From an uncultured Flavobacteriales bacterium (GTDB taxonomy: Bacteria; Bacteroidota; Bacteroidia; Flavobacteriales_D; Crocinitomicaceae), in contig CALSTG010000002.1 in the NCBI GenBank assembly GCA_943789205.1, positions 186,001 through 250,000 of the forward strand: a DNA stretch of 64,000 nt, written 5' to 3'. Of this stretch, positions 36,613 to 44,815 are shown piece after piece. The position numbers were made by a program, and so were the translations under genes. Position 1 is the first letter of the stretch. Every line of letters begins with the position of its first letter. The notes under the pieces were generated by a model. The model did no database searches and was not told the origin of the DNA. It saw only the letters and a program-made list of their open reading frames with translations.

Positions 36613-38007
36613 CTATTTACCTTCTGCTTTTATAACAATTAGTAAGGTGTGCAACATTATTTTTACATCTAATGAGATGCTTCGGTTTTTGAGATATAGT
36701 AAGTCAAACTTCATTCTTTGTAGCATCTGATCTACATTTTCAGCATAACCATATTTTACCTGACCCCAGGATGTTATACCCGGTCGCACTTTTGTCAATT
36801 GATTGTATTGCGGTTCAATCTTCGAAATTTGATCAATATAAAACTTACGCTCAGGCCTAGGACCTACAATAGACATATGCCCGAATAGAACGTTTAGAAA
36901 CTGAGGGAATTCATCTAGCCTTGTCTTCCTCATGAAACTACCAATTTTAGTTATTCTAGGGTCGTTTTCAGAAGACAATTGCGGACCATTTTTTTCGGAA
37001 TCCACATACATAGTACGAAATTTAAAGATCTTAAAAACCTTACCATCTTTCCCAATTCGTTCTTGAAGAAAAAATATAGGCCCAGGTGAAGAAAGCTTCA
37101 CCGCTACAGCTGAAAACAAATAAAAAGGAATCAATAGCAGTACAGTAATAAAAGAAAAGACGAAATCCATGATGCGCTTAAGTACTTTTTGCCAAAAAGG
37201 CATTGCATCTGAGATGACATCAAGCAATAAGGCACCGTAAATATTGGTCATCTTTACACTACCAGATAAAATGACATAGGTATCTGGAAGGGTCTTAATA
37301 CGTGTAATACCGTTATCAATTTTTAAGAGTATTTGCATTAGTTTATCGTGCTCTGAGCTTTCAATTGCAATAATATACTCATCTACTTCATTTTCTGTTG
37401 ACAACGCATCTAAATCATCAAAATGTCCTAAATATGGAATAATACCATCCAACATTCGATCACTACCATTCATATTAATGTAGCCAATAAATGAGTTTAC
37501 ATTTTTATTGTTTTTCTTAACCTCTTCTAATATATCAACGGCTTTTTCCGTACCACCAATAATTACTGTTTTAAAGCCATTGTTTGGTTTGCGAATTGTA
37601 TGAACTAGCCAAGTGTTTATTAACAATCTTGGCGTGAAAGTTGATAAAAAATGAACCGCAAATAATATCAGGAGATTCCAATAATAACCTTCAAAGGAAC
37701 GGACTTGATCATCTAAAATTATAGAAAAGAAAATGACTAATGATCCAAGAACACTGATACTCAATGTTAAGTTCAGGAGTTTCAATCTAAACATTCTTCG
37801 AATTTCAATGTACGTTCCTTGGACGAAATACAACAACATCCAAAAAAGAGGAATTAAACCTACACCTAGCCAAAAATTAACATCCATTTCAAAATCCTGA
37901 TTCTCAATTAATGTTTTTCGAAGAAAGAAAAAGACACTCCAAGAAAATAACGCTGAAACATAGTCAGATATGAGAAATAAACTTAACCAAGGACTATTCT
38001 TGTTCAT
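36613..38007 (-). CDS. Polyprenyl-phosphate sugar phosphotransferase (WcaJ type)
   Basis: 464 residues from the ATG at 38007, which overlaps the upstream lipoprotein gene by 4 bases. The frame extends to a GTG at 38016. About four N-terminal membrane helices and a central nucleotide-binding-like region (FKTVIIGGTEKAVDI) precede a fifth helix and the C-terminal bacterial sugar transferase domain (KRIMDFVFS; RKTRLDEFPQFLNV; SIVGPRPE). It transfers a sugar-phosphate to undecaprenyl phosphate, the first step of exopolysaccharide or O-antigen assembly. Downstream genes of such a pathway are not in the window, and it may act with distant loci. Confidence 0.92.
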   Translation of the reverse strand: MNKNSPWLSLFLISDYVSALFSWSVFFFLRKTLIENQDFEMDVNFWLGVGLIPLFWMLLYFVQGTYIEIRRMFRLKLLNLTLSISVLGSLVIFFSIILDDQVRSFEGYYWNLLILFAVHFLSTFTPRLLINTWLVHTIRKPNNGFKTVIIGGTEKAVDILEEVKKNNKNVNSFIGYINMNGSDRMLDGIIPYLGHFDDLDALSTENEVDEYIIAIESSEHDKLMQILLKIDNGITRIKTLPDTYVILSGSVKMTNIYGALLLDVISDAMPFWQKVLKRIMDFVFSFITVLLLIPFYLFSAVAVKLSSPGPIFFLQERIGKDGKVFKIFKFRTMYVDSEKNGPQLSSENDPRITKIGSFMRKTRLDEFPQFLNVLFGHMSIVGPRPERKFYIDQISKIEPQYNQLTKVRPGITSWGQVKYGYAENVDQMLQRMKFDLLYLKNRSISLDVKIMLHTLLIVIKAEGK

Positions 38008-38879
38008 TGAAGCCACAAAACTTTTATATTATCAATATGAATAAATCTTGTTGACAATTCCGAATCTAGATTAGCAACGAATGATTGAAGAAATGTAGAT
38101 TGATTTGGTGAAGCTGTTATAAGCTCATTCAATTCAATATATATTTTTTTCCAAACTACAGCTTCTGGATCTTGGGCATTCATTCGGACATTCACGTTAT
38201 TTTGTTGCCCAGAAGGAGACAAGGAAATAATTCCCTGATATAAATCATTTATATTGTAATAATCAATCTCTAGAAAACTAGAAACACCCTTAGGTATAGA
38301 AAGTTGTTCTGTTGTGTAGGCCACCCATGTCGAATCCGTATCATTAAGAATGATTTTACCATAATAATTACCGTTAAAATCATTCAAATTCTCATTAGAT
38401 AGCTGAAGATTCGCTACCGATGTATTGGGATCATTTTCAATGGCAATATTGATATCTTCAAAATCTTCAATCCAAAAGTTTACATTAGACTTATATCGCG
38501 TAACAGGAGAAATGGTCACCGTCTCGTTTTTTGACAGAACAAACTCTTCTTGATAAAAGTCCATGAAGGGATAAACTTTTTTAGTGGCTGATATTCCATT
38601 ATTAATAATCACTGGTTCCAAACGAATGGTAACTGGACCATCAACAAGTAAAGGTATTCTAAATGGGGTTTCAAAAATCCCAATGAGCTGGTTATTCACC
38701 AGAACCTTAGTATTGGAAATATTTTGAGTGAGCTCACCTTCTTCACCTGAGAGGGAAATATTTGATTCCAATACCCAATCATTTACCTCTAGCCAAGATG
38801 GATCAGGGTTGTTTTTCACACATGAATTTAGCATGAAGATTAAAGCAAAAATTGAAACTATAAAACGCACTAGAATCAC
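38004..38879 (-). CDS. Lipoprotein of unknown function coupled to sugar transferase
   Basis: 291 residues starting at GTG 38879 (no suitable ATG before the signal). The lipobox is LNSC at Cys20, preceded by a hydrophobic signal. The mature part is beta-rich with a first segment (about 25-110) that resembles a small immunoglobulin-like or PEGA-like module and a second with a jelly-roll flavour (FWIEDFEDINIAI, then strands to the end). It overlaps the transferase start by 4 bases in an ATGA arrangement, so it is probably made with it. I do not recognise the family. Confidence 0.7.
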   Translation of the reverse strand: MILVRFIVSIFALIFMLNSCVKNNPDPSWLEVNDWVLESNISLSGEEGELTQNISNTKVLVNNQLIGIFETPFRIPLLVDGPVTIRLEPVIINNGISATKKVYPFMDFYQEEFVLSKNETVTISPVTRYKSNVNFWIEDFEDINIAIENDPNTSVANLQLSNENLNDFNGNYYGKIILNDTDSTWVAYTTEQLSIPKGVSSFLEIDYYNINDLYQGIISLSPSGQQNNVNVRMNAQDPEAVVWKKIYIELNELITASPNQSTFLQSFVANLDSELSTRFIHIDNIKVLWLQ

Positions 38880-38906
38880 AACGATTTAAAACTTTATTTA
38901 TTGCAC

Positions 38907-39896
38907 TTATTTCAGGTAAACTTTCGACATTTCATCGAGGATTCTATAGGCCAACTCCATTGCTCCTAAACCATCATCGATTGTAACTGGTGTTTCTTTT
39001 TTCTCAATGATACAATCATGAAAGGAAACGAGCTCATCTCTAATCGCATTGGTATCTTTGATTTCTGGCTTATCTATGAGGATTTTTTTCTTAGGACTTT
39101 GCGCTCCCAAATCTAAAACTAAATCAAATGGATCAGGGGTTCCATGAACATCTTCCATTTCAAAAACTTCAGTCTCCTTATTAAGAAAATCGACACTTAT
39201 GTACGCATCCTTTTGAAAAAACCTTGTTTTACGCATGTTTTTCAGTGAGATTCTAGATGCAGTGATGTTTGCGACACAGCCATTGTCAAATTCAACGCGT
39301 GCATTAGCAATATCATGTGACTCACTAATCACAGCGACACCTGAAGCTGAAACCTTTTTTACGTTTGATTTAACAACACTTAATATAATATCCAAGTCAT
39401 GAATCATTAAATCTAAAACAACAGGAACATCCGTGCCTCTTGGGTTAAATTGAGCCAATCGATGCGTTTCAATGAACATCGGACGGTCTAAAAACTTTTG
39501 TGCAGCCTTAAATGCAGGATTAAACCTTTCAACATGCCCAACTTGGGCAGTTATATCAGCCTCTAAAACAAGCCTCTGCAGCTTCTGAGCTTCTTCGATT
39601 GTTTCGGTTAAAGGTTTTTCGATAAATATATGTTTTCTAGACTGGGCAGCAAGCTTAGCTACTTCAAAATGGGATAGTGTAGCAGTTACAACATCAAGAC
39701 AATCGATGTTGTTAATGAGTTCTTCAATAGAATTAAATGCACGAATTCCAAATTCAGCTTCGACTTCACTGGCCAAATCAGGATCAGAATCATAAAAACC
39801 AACTAAATTAAATTTAGTGTCTAGATTTTTTAAAATTCGAATATGGATTTTCCCTAGGTGCCCTGCTCCTGCTACGCCAATCTTTAACATTTCCAT
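38907..39896 (-). CDS. Gfo/Idh/MocA-family oxidoreductase
   Basis: NAD(P)-dependent sugar-type oxidoreductase of 329 residues. The N-terminal Rossmann fold has GVAGAGHLGKIH, then the family EKP motif in HIFIEKPLTETIEEA, the substrate-domain HDLDI motif in LMIHDLDIIL, and the usual ending IL-DEMSKVY. It probably acts on a nucleotide sugar or cyclitol. It is 27 bases upstream of the lipoprotein/sugar transferase pair on the same strand, which fits a role in surface-polysaccharide precursor synthesis. Confidence 0.9.
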   Translation of the reverse strand: MEMLKIGVAGAGHLGKIHIRILKNLDTKFNLVGFYDSDPDLASEVEAEFGIRAFNSIEELINNIDCLDVVTATLSHFEVAKLAAQSRKHIFIEKPLTETIEEAQKLQRLVLEADITAQVGHVERFNPAFKAAQKFLDRPMFIETHRLAQFNPRGTDVPVVLDLMIHDLDIILSVVKSNVKKVSASGVAVISESHDIANARVEFDNGCVANITASRISLKNMRKTRFFQKDAYISVDFLNKETEVFEMEDVHGTPDPFDLVLDLGAQSPKKKILIDKPEIKDTNAIRDELVSFHDCIIEKKETPVTIDDGLGAMELAYRILDEMSKVYLK

Positions 39897-39924
39897 TTAC
39901 AATTTTAACTTATAAATATTTAGC

Positions 39925-39958
39925 TAATAAAAAAAGCCATTAGATTTCTAATGGCTTT
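39925..39958 (-). terminator. Rho-independent terminator after rplT
   Basis: On the minus strand a 12-bp perfect stem (AAAGCCATTAGA with TCTAATGGCTTT, plus positions 39933-39944 and 39947-39958, 2-nt loop) is followed by a T tract (plus-strand A run from 39928). It ends the thrS-infC-rpmI-rplT transcript 18 bases after the rplT stop. Confidence 0.92.
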
Positions 39959-39976
39959 ACTGATATAGTCTTAAAC

Positions 39977-40324
39977 TTATTTTTTTATTGAATCTACAAC
40001 TGCTTTAAAAGCATCAGGGTGATTCATTGCTAAATCCGCAAGAACCTTTCTGTTCAATTCAATTCCACTTTTGTTCACCGCACCCATGAATTGAGAATAA
40101 CTCATTCCATATTGTCTAGCTCCCGCATTTATACGAGTAATCCAGAGTGAACGAAAATTTCTTTTCTTTTGTTTACGTCCTGTATATGCATACAACAACC
40201 CTTTTTCAATGGCGTTTTTTGCAACAGTCCAAACATTTTTTCTTCTTCCAAAATAACCTTTGGAAAGTTTCATCATGTTTTTTCTCTTAGCTCTTGAAGC
40301 TACGTGATTTACTGATCTTGGCAT
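39977..40324 (-). CDS. rplT: 50S ribosomal protein L20
   Basis: 115 residues, standard length, with the family N-terminus [15 protein letters not shown] and the conserved GYFGRRKN segment and basic body. It binds 23S rRNA early in 50S assembly. It is last in the conserved infC-rpmI-rplT order, followed by a strong terminator. Confidence 0.98.
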   Translation of the reverse strand: MPRSVNHVASRAKRKNMMKLSKGYFGRRKNVWTVAKNAIEKGLLYAYTGRKQKKRNFRSLWITRINAGARQYGMSYSQFMGAVNKSGIELNRKVLADLAMNHPDAFKAVVDSIKK

Positions 40325-40405
40325 ATTTCTATTTTTTTTAATAAAGAGTGCAACATTTTTTCAGATGACTTAGTTACTCGTTACTTGGTTTATAATAAAG
40401 AACCC

Positions 40406-40603
40406 TTATTTCATGCACAACTGCAATTTGATGTTTGAAAGATCGGCATCATGTACCAATCCTGCATGCGTCAAATTACGTTTACGCTTTTTGGCCTTTT
40501 TCGTTAAAATGTGGCTTTTGAAAGCGTGCTTACGCTTAATTTTACCACTACCAGTGATTGTGAATCTCTTCTTCGCACTGGATTTTGTCTTCATTTTAGG
40601 CAT
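40406..40603 (-). CDS. rpmI: 50S ribosomal protein L35
   Basis: 65 residues, very basic, with the family pattern [14 protein letters not shown] and [10 protein letters not shown] near the start and [14 protein letters not shown] after. It is placed between infC and rplT in the order conserved across bacteria. Confidence 0.98.
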   Translation of the reverse strand: MPKMKTKSSAKKRFTITGSGKIKRKHAFKSHILTKKAKKRKRNLTHAGLVHDADLSNIKLQLCMK

Positions 40604-40641
40604 TTTTCTGTTTTTTAAAGATGAACACTATATCAGTTTTT

Positions 40642-41190
40642 TTATTTCTTTTTTGGGTTGATCATTAAAATCATCTTCTTCCCTTCCAATTTAGGAAGCT
40701 GTTCAACGACTCCATAATCCTCCAATTCTTGCGCAAATCTTAGAAGTAAAATCTCACCTCTATCTTTAAACACAATAGTCCTACCTCTGAAGAATACAAA
40801 GGCTTTCACCTTACTCCCATCGGTTAAGAACTTTTTAGCATGAGCTAGTTTAAAATTAAAATCATGGTCATCGGTATTTGGACCAAATCTGATTTCTTTA
40901 ACGACAACTTTACTCTGCTTGGCTTTTAACTCCTTTTGTTTTCTTTTTTGATTGTAAAGAAACTTCTTATAGTCCATGATTTTACAAACCGGCGGAACTG
41001 CTTTGGGCGAAATCTCAACCAAGTCCAAACCTTCTGCTTCCGCCATGTCAATCGCCTTAGGTGTCGAAACAACAATAGGAGCACTTCCTTCAACAACCAA
41101 CCTCACTTCAGGAGCAAGTATTTTTTGGTTTATTTTATGTTGTGCTGTCTCTTCTCTTCTAACATAAGGACGTCTAGGAGCTCTTCTCAT
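40642..41190 (-). CDS. infC: Translation initiation factor IF-3
   Basis: 182 residues with an ordinary ATG start (ATT or similar is common for this gene). The N-domain has the family signature [20 protein letters not shown], a lysine-rich linker follows, and the C-domain begins [15 protein letters not shown]. It binds the 30S subunit and checks the start codon. The start lies 16 bases after the thrS stop. An N-terminal arginine/proline-rich extension of about 12 residues is seen. Confidence 0.97.
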   Translation of the reverse strand: MRRAPRRPYVRREETAQHKINQKILAPEVRLVVEGSAPIVVSTPKAIDMAEAEGLDLVEISPKAVPPVCKIMDYKKFLYNQKRKQKELKAKQSKVVVKEIRFGPNTDDHDFNFKLAHAKKFLTDGSKVKAFVFFRGRTIVFKDRGEILLLRFAQELEDYGVVEQLPKLEGKKMILMINPKKK

Positions 41191-41206
41191 TCAAATATTT
41201 AATCGT

Positions 41207-43141
41207 TTATTCCAATTCTTTATTAACCAAATTCTGCACAAATTCCGCAAATCCCTTAACACTCATAGATCCTTGATCTCCTTGTCCTCGTTGACGAACA
41301 GCGACAGTCTCTGCCTCAAATTCTTTTTCACCTATGACAAGCATGAATGGTCTTTTTGCCAATTCTGCATCTCTTATTTTCTTACCTATTTTTTCATTTC
41401 GGTCGTCAATAAGACCGCGAATATCGTAATTATTTAGCACATCTGAAACTTTTTGGGCATACTCATTAAATTTCTCAGATATTGGAAGAATAACAAATTG
41501 ATTCGTAGAAAGCCATAAAGGAAAATCACCTCCGCAATGCTCAATGAGCACTGCTACAAATCTCTCCATAGAACCAAACGGCGCTCGATGTATCATAACC
41601 GGACGATGCTTTAAATTATCGCTACCCACATATTCAAGTTCAAATCGTTCTGGAAGATTATAGTCTACCTGAATCGTTCCCAATTGCCATTCACGACCAA
41701 TTGCGTCTTTTACCATAAAGTCAAGCTTAGGACCGTAAAAGGCTGCTTCACCATATTCGACAACTGTATTCAACTCTTTTTCTGAGGCCGCCTCCATTAT
41801 CGCTTGCTCTGCTTTTTCCCAATTTTCATCGGAACCGATATATTTTGCCTTATTCTCGGGATCACGCAAAGAGATCTGAGCTTTAAAATCTTTAAAATCC
41901 AACGTTTTTAGGACATACAGTACAATGTCTATAACATTTTTGAATTCTTGTTTCACTTGATCCTGCGAACAAAAAATATGTGCGTCATCTTGCGTAAAGC
42001 CTCTAACTCGAGTAAGACCATGTAATTCGCCAGATTGCTCATAACGATACACTGTACCAAATTCTGCAAATCGAACAGGAAGATCTTTATAGGATCTTGG
42101 ACTTGATTTAAAAATCTCACAATGGTGTGGACAGTTCATTGGTTTTAAATAAAATTCCTCATTTGGATCTGGTGTCCTTATCGGTTGAAAAGAATCCTCT
42201 CCATATTTATCGTAATGACCAGAACAAACGTATAATTCTTTATTTCCAATGTGTGGTGTTATAACTTGCTCATAACCCGCCTTTTTTTGTGCTCTTTTAA
42301 GGAAATTTTCCAAACGCTCTCTCAGTGCAGTACCATTTGGAAGCCATAAAGGCAATCCTTGACCAACTTTTTGAGAAAAAGTAAACAAACCCAACTCTTT
42401 ACCAAGTTTTCTATGGTCTCTTTTCTTAGCTTCCTCAAGCATTTCCATATGTTGAGTAAGCTCACCTTGTTTTGGAAAAGTTATTCCATAAATCCGAGTT
42501 AACTGTTTGTTCTTCTCATCCCCTCTCCAATAAGCTCCAGCCACGGCAGTAAGTTTAACAGCTTTAATGAAACCTGTATGCGGAATGTGAGGCCCACGGC
42601 ATAAGTCAGTAAAATTCCCTTGTGTATAAAAAGTAATCCCACCATCCTCAAGACCTTCCAAAAGCTCCAATTTATAAGGATCTGCCTTTGTATTGAAATA
42701 CGCCACCGCATCTTGCTTTGAAATTTCTTTTCGCAGGTATTCGTTTTTTGCTTTTGCCAACTCCTTCATTTTTGACTCAATTTTTTGAAGATCATTTTCT
42801 GAAAATGACGCACCCATAAAATCTATGTCGTAATAAAAACCTTTAGTGATTGGAGGACCAATTGCAAATTTCGCCTCAGGATAATAAAATTGAATTGCTT
42901 CCGCCATTAAGTGAGCAGAAGAATGCCACAACGTTGACTTTCCTTCATCATCTCTCCAAGTTAATAATTTTAATGATGCAGATTCAGTGATAGGAAGAGA
43001 CGCATCCACTACCGTCCCGTTTACTTCTGCTGCTAAAACATTACGTGCAAGACCCTCTGAAATGGAAAGGGCAAGGTCCATTGCTGTTGAATTTTTATCA
43101 ACTTGCTTTATTGTACCATCAGGCAACGTAATATCAATCAT
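41207..43141 (-). CDS. thrS: Threonyl-tRNA synthetase
   Basis: Class II synthetase of 644 residues. The N-terminal TGS domain is followed by the editing domain with the [10 protein letters not shown] zinc/histidine motif, then the catalytic core with [22 protein letters not shown] and the [13 protein letters not shown] motif 3, and a C-terminal anticodon domain. Catalytic-site zinc ligands (Cys and His in MNCPHH and the HRAPFG histidine) are visible. It is the first gene of the cluster ending with rplT. A perfect TATCTTTG box lies 15 bases before the ATG, giving an unusually short leader. Confidence 0.97.
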   Translation of the reverse strand: MIDITLPDGTIKQVDKNSTAMDLALSISEGLARNVLAAEVNGTVVDASLPITESASLKLLTWRDDEGKSTLWHSSAHLMAEAIQFYYPEAKFAIGPPITKGFYYDIDFMGASFSENDLQKIESKMKELAKAKNEYLRKEISKQDAVAYFNTKADPYKLELLEGLEDGGITFYTQGNFTDLCRGPHIPHTGFIKAVKLTAVAGAYWRGDEKNKQLTRIYGITFPKQGELTQHMEMLEEAKKRDHRKLGKELGLFTFSQKVGQGLPLWLPNGTALRERLENFLKRAQKKAGYEQVITPHIGNKELYVCSGHYDKYGEDSFQPIRTPDPNEEFYLKPMNCPHHCEIFKSSPRSYKDLPVRFAEFGTVYRYEQSGELHGLTRVRGFTQDDAHIFCSQDQVKQEFKNVIDIVLYVLKTLDFKDFKAQISLRDPENKAKYIGSDENWEKAEQAIMEAASEKELNTVVEYGEAAFYGPKLDFMVKDAIGREWQLGTIQVDYNLPERFELEYVGSDNLKHRPVMIHRAPFGSMERFVAVLIEHCGGDFPLWLSTNQFVILPISEKFNEYAQKVSDVLNNYDIRGLIDDRNEKIGKKIRDAELAKRPFMLVIGEKEFEAETVAVRQRGQGDQGSMSVKGFAEFVQNLVNKELE

Positions 43142-43155
43142 AAAAAAAATTTGAG

Positions 43156-43163
43156 CAAAGATA
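43156..43163 (-). promoter_or_regulatory. Candidate thrS promoter (-7 box)
   Basis: TATCTTTG on the minus strand, exact TAnnTTTG match, 14 bases between box and ATG. The leader would be only about 8 bases, too short for a T-box or a thrS-like mRNA operator. Confidence 0.5.
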
Positions 43164-43194
43164 AGGAATCAGAAGGTAATTGAAGAACAGATTT

Positions 43195-43986
43195 CTAACT
43201 TTTGTTCTCTATTCTAAATAAGCTTTTCCGGATTGCTTGTAATGAATCTGCAATTTGACCTTCATCCAATTGTATAGAAGGGAGTTCCATAGATATGTAA
43301 CAGCGAAATCTCCATATTTCTAAAACATCCTTTAATCCAACATTATAAGGTTCGTAAAACGCATTTGTAGATGATAAAACAAAGGTCTTGTCGGTTCCTA
43401 AATGGTTATCCAGTATTTTAAAAACGATACCATCGTTATTTGTAACCACAATGCATGGTGTACCTGAATTTATGGAAGTCCAATCCTCTATAAACTCAGC
43501 GACAACAAAGGACCCATCTGAAACTGGCGGCATAGAATCTCCCGAAATTGGAAAAGTACGGTGCTTTCTATTCTTTGATAAAAATGGCAATCTGATAGTA
43601 GGTAACTCCTTGATAAATTCCGGATCTGAATAACCTAGTGCATATCCTGCTTTTGCCTTTGCTGGAATCATTTCGATAAGCTCTTCATTATTTTCGGACA
43701 CCTGAGCACTCAAAATACGCAATCCTGAACCTTTAGCAGTTGTTTTCCATGAATGTTCAACCTCTTTCCATTGTTTATCAGAATACTTTGACAAATCATT
43801 TCGAAGAAGAACATCTATTGAAATATTGTAATAGTCACAAATTTTTGTAATAATATCCAAACTAGGCTGGGCTACCGCGTTCTCATAGCCACTATATGTT
43901 GAACGATTCAAACCTAATTCCTTCGAGATTTCATCTTGAGACTTTGAGAACTTATTTCTTAAAAGCTTAATATTATCACCAATCAT
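43195..43986 (-). CDS. LexA-like repressor: XRE HTH plus S24 self-cleaving domain
   Basis: 263 residues. Residues 1-65 are an XRE-type helix-turn-helix (SQDEISKELGLNRSTYSGYE). The C-terminal half is an S24/LexA-type autoprotease: a scissile Ala113-Gly114 pair in AKAGYALG, the nucleophile Ser151 in ISGDSMPP and the general base Lys190 in GIVFKI. All residues needed for RecA-stimulated self-cleavage are present. In Bacteroidota such repressors often stand next to dinB-dnaE2-like cassettes. Here the cassette is 28 kb away, but both upstream regions carry a similar inverted repeat. A role as SOS-type repressor is inferred. Confidence 0.85.
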   Translation of the reverse strand: MIGDNIKLLRNKFSKSQDEISKELGLNRSTYSGYENAVAQPSLDIITKICDYYNISIDVLLRNDLSKYSDKQWKEVEHSWKTTAKGSGLRILSAQVSENNEELIEMIPAKAKAGYALGYSDPEFIKELPTIRLPFLSKNRKHRTFPISGDSMPPVSDGSFVVAEFIEDWTSINSGTPCIVVTNNDGIVFKILDNHLGTDKTFVLSSTNAFYEPYNVGLKDVLEIWRFRCYISMELPSIQLDEGQIADSLQAIRKSLFRIENKS

Positions 43987-44001
43987 TGTTTGACTTTTTT
44001 G

Positions 44002-44009
44002 TAAAGATA
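44002..44009 (-). promoter_or_regulatory. Candidate promoter of the S24 repressor gene
   Basis: TATCTTTA on the minus strand matches TAnnTTTG at all but the last base, 15 bases upstream of the repressor ATG. The inverted repeat at 44036-44056 lies 27 bases further upstream. Confidence 0.35.
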
Positions 44010-44035
44010 AAAATAATTAATAACTAAGCATTTTA

Positions 44036-44056
44036 AATGATTAGAATATAATCTTA
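44036..44056. promoter_or_regulatory. Inverted repeat upstream of S24 repressor, like the dinB site
   Basis: AATGATTA (44036-44043), 5-nt spacer, TAATCTTA (44049-44056). The left arm is identical to the site upstream of dinB (15660-15680), spacing is the same and the right arm shares its first five bases. The last three bases overlap the stop codon of the upstream gene. Autoregulation by the repressor is inferred. Confidence 0.42.
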
Positions 44057-44812
44057 TTGAGGAATAAAGCGATATTTTATTATACCAGATTGTGATTGTG
44101 AAGCTGCTGATACATAATTAAACCGAGACTTCTTGGCATAAAGCACCGCCTTCTCGAGCATACAAGCTGTTGCACCTTTTGAGGCCGCTGCGTTGACCTG
44201 AGCATACACAACATCACCATTTCGATTTACCTTGATTTGAACCACAACCAATCCGTTGGAGTTATTCCCACAGGTATAACCTGGATTTCTAACATGCCAA
44301 TTGTCGTTTTTATATGCGGTCCTTCCAGATAAATCAAATTCTACCATGACATTTCCTGAAAACTGATTCTCAGAAATCTTATTGACATTCTTATCCCCTT
44401 GCTTGTTTTTTTTGGCCTCCTCTAATTTAGCATTATGTGATTCTTGAAGCGCATCTCGTTTTTCTTGCTCTCCTGTACTTTCAAATAGCTGTCTTTCTAT
44501 TTCTTTTGCATTTTCCTCGGGGTCGCCTGCGTAACTACTCTCAGACCATTCATCAAAACTAAGATCACGTTTATCATTGGCATCCCTAGAAACGGCCTTA
44601 ACAGCACCTCCTTCATAAGAATCGGATTCAATGTTATCCGAGGTCAATTCAACTTGATCTGAAGCGAGCTCCGAATAAATATCCAAAGATTTTGTTTGAC
44701 GATAATCTGGTATGGACGAAATCTGAAGATACATGAAGACAAACAAATAGACTCCTAAACATGCTAAAAGCGCGAGAAGAACATGCTCAGTTTTGTCTTT
44801 ACCAATATTCAT
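44054..44812 (-). CDS. TonB-like energy transducer-type protein
   Basis: 252 residues: one N-terminal transmembrane helix (about 11-30), then a long charged linker rich in Glu, Ser and Lys, then a C-terminal domain (about 175-252) with the TonB/TolA-like pattern GLVVVQIKVNRNGDVVYAQV and a late RFNYVSAASQSQSGIIKYRF. TonB-family proteins couple inner-membrane energy to outer-membrane receptors, but the linker is not proline-rich and no ExbB/ExbD genes are adjacent. The exact role is unclear. It lies 3 bases downstream of the WG-repeat gene and is probably made with it. Confidence 0.72.
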   Translation of the reverse strand: MNIGKDKTEHVLLALLACLGVYLFVFMYLQISSIPDYRQTKSLDIYSELASDQVELTSDNIESDSYEGGAVKAVSRDANDKRDLSFDEWSESSYAGDPEENAKEIERQLFESTGEQEKRDALQESHNAKLEEAKKNKQGDKNVNKISENQFSGNVMVEFDLSGRTAYKNDNWHVRNPGYTCGNNSNGLVVVQIKVNRNGDVVYAQVNAAASKGATACMLEKAVLYAKKSRFNYVSAASQSQSGIIKYRFIPQ

Positions 44813-44815
44813 GCT

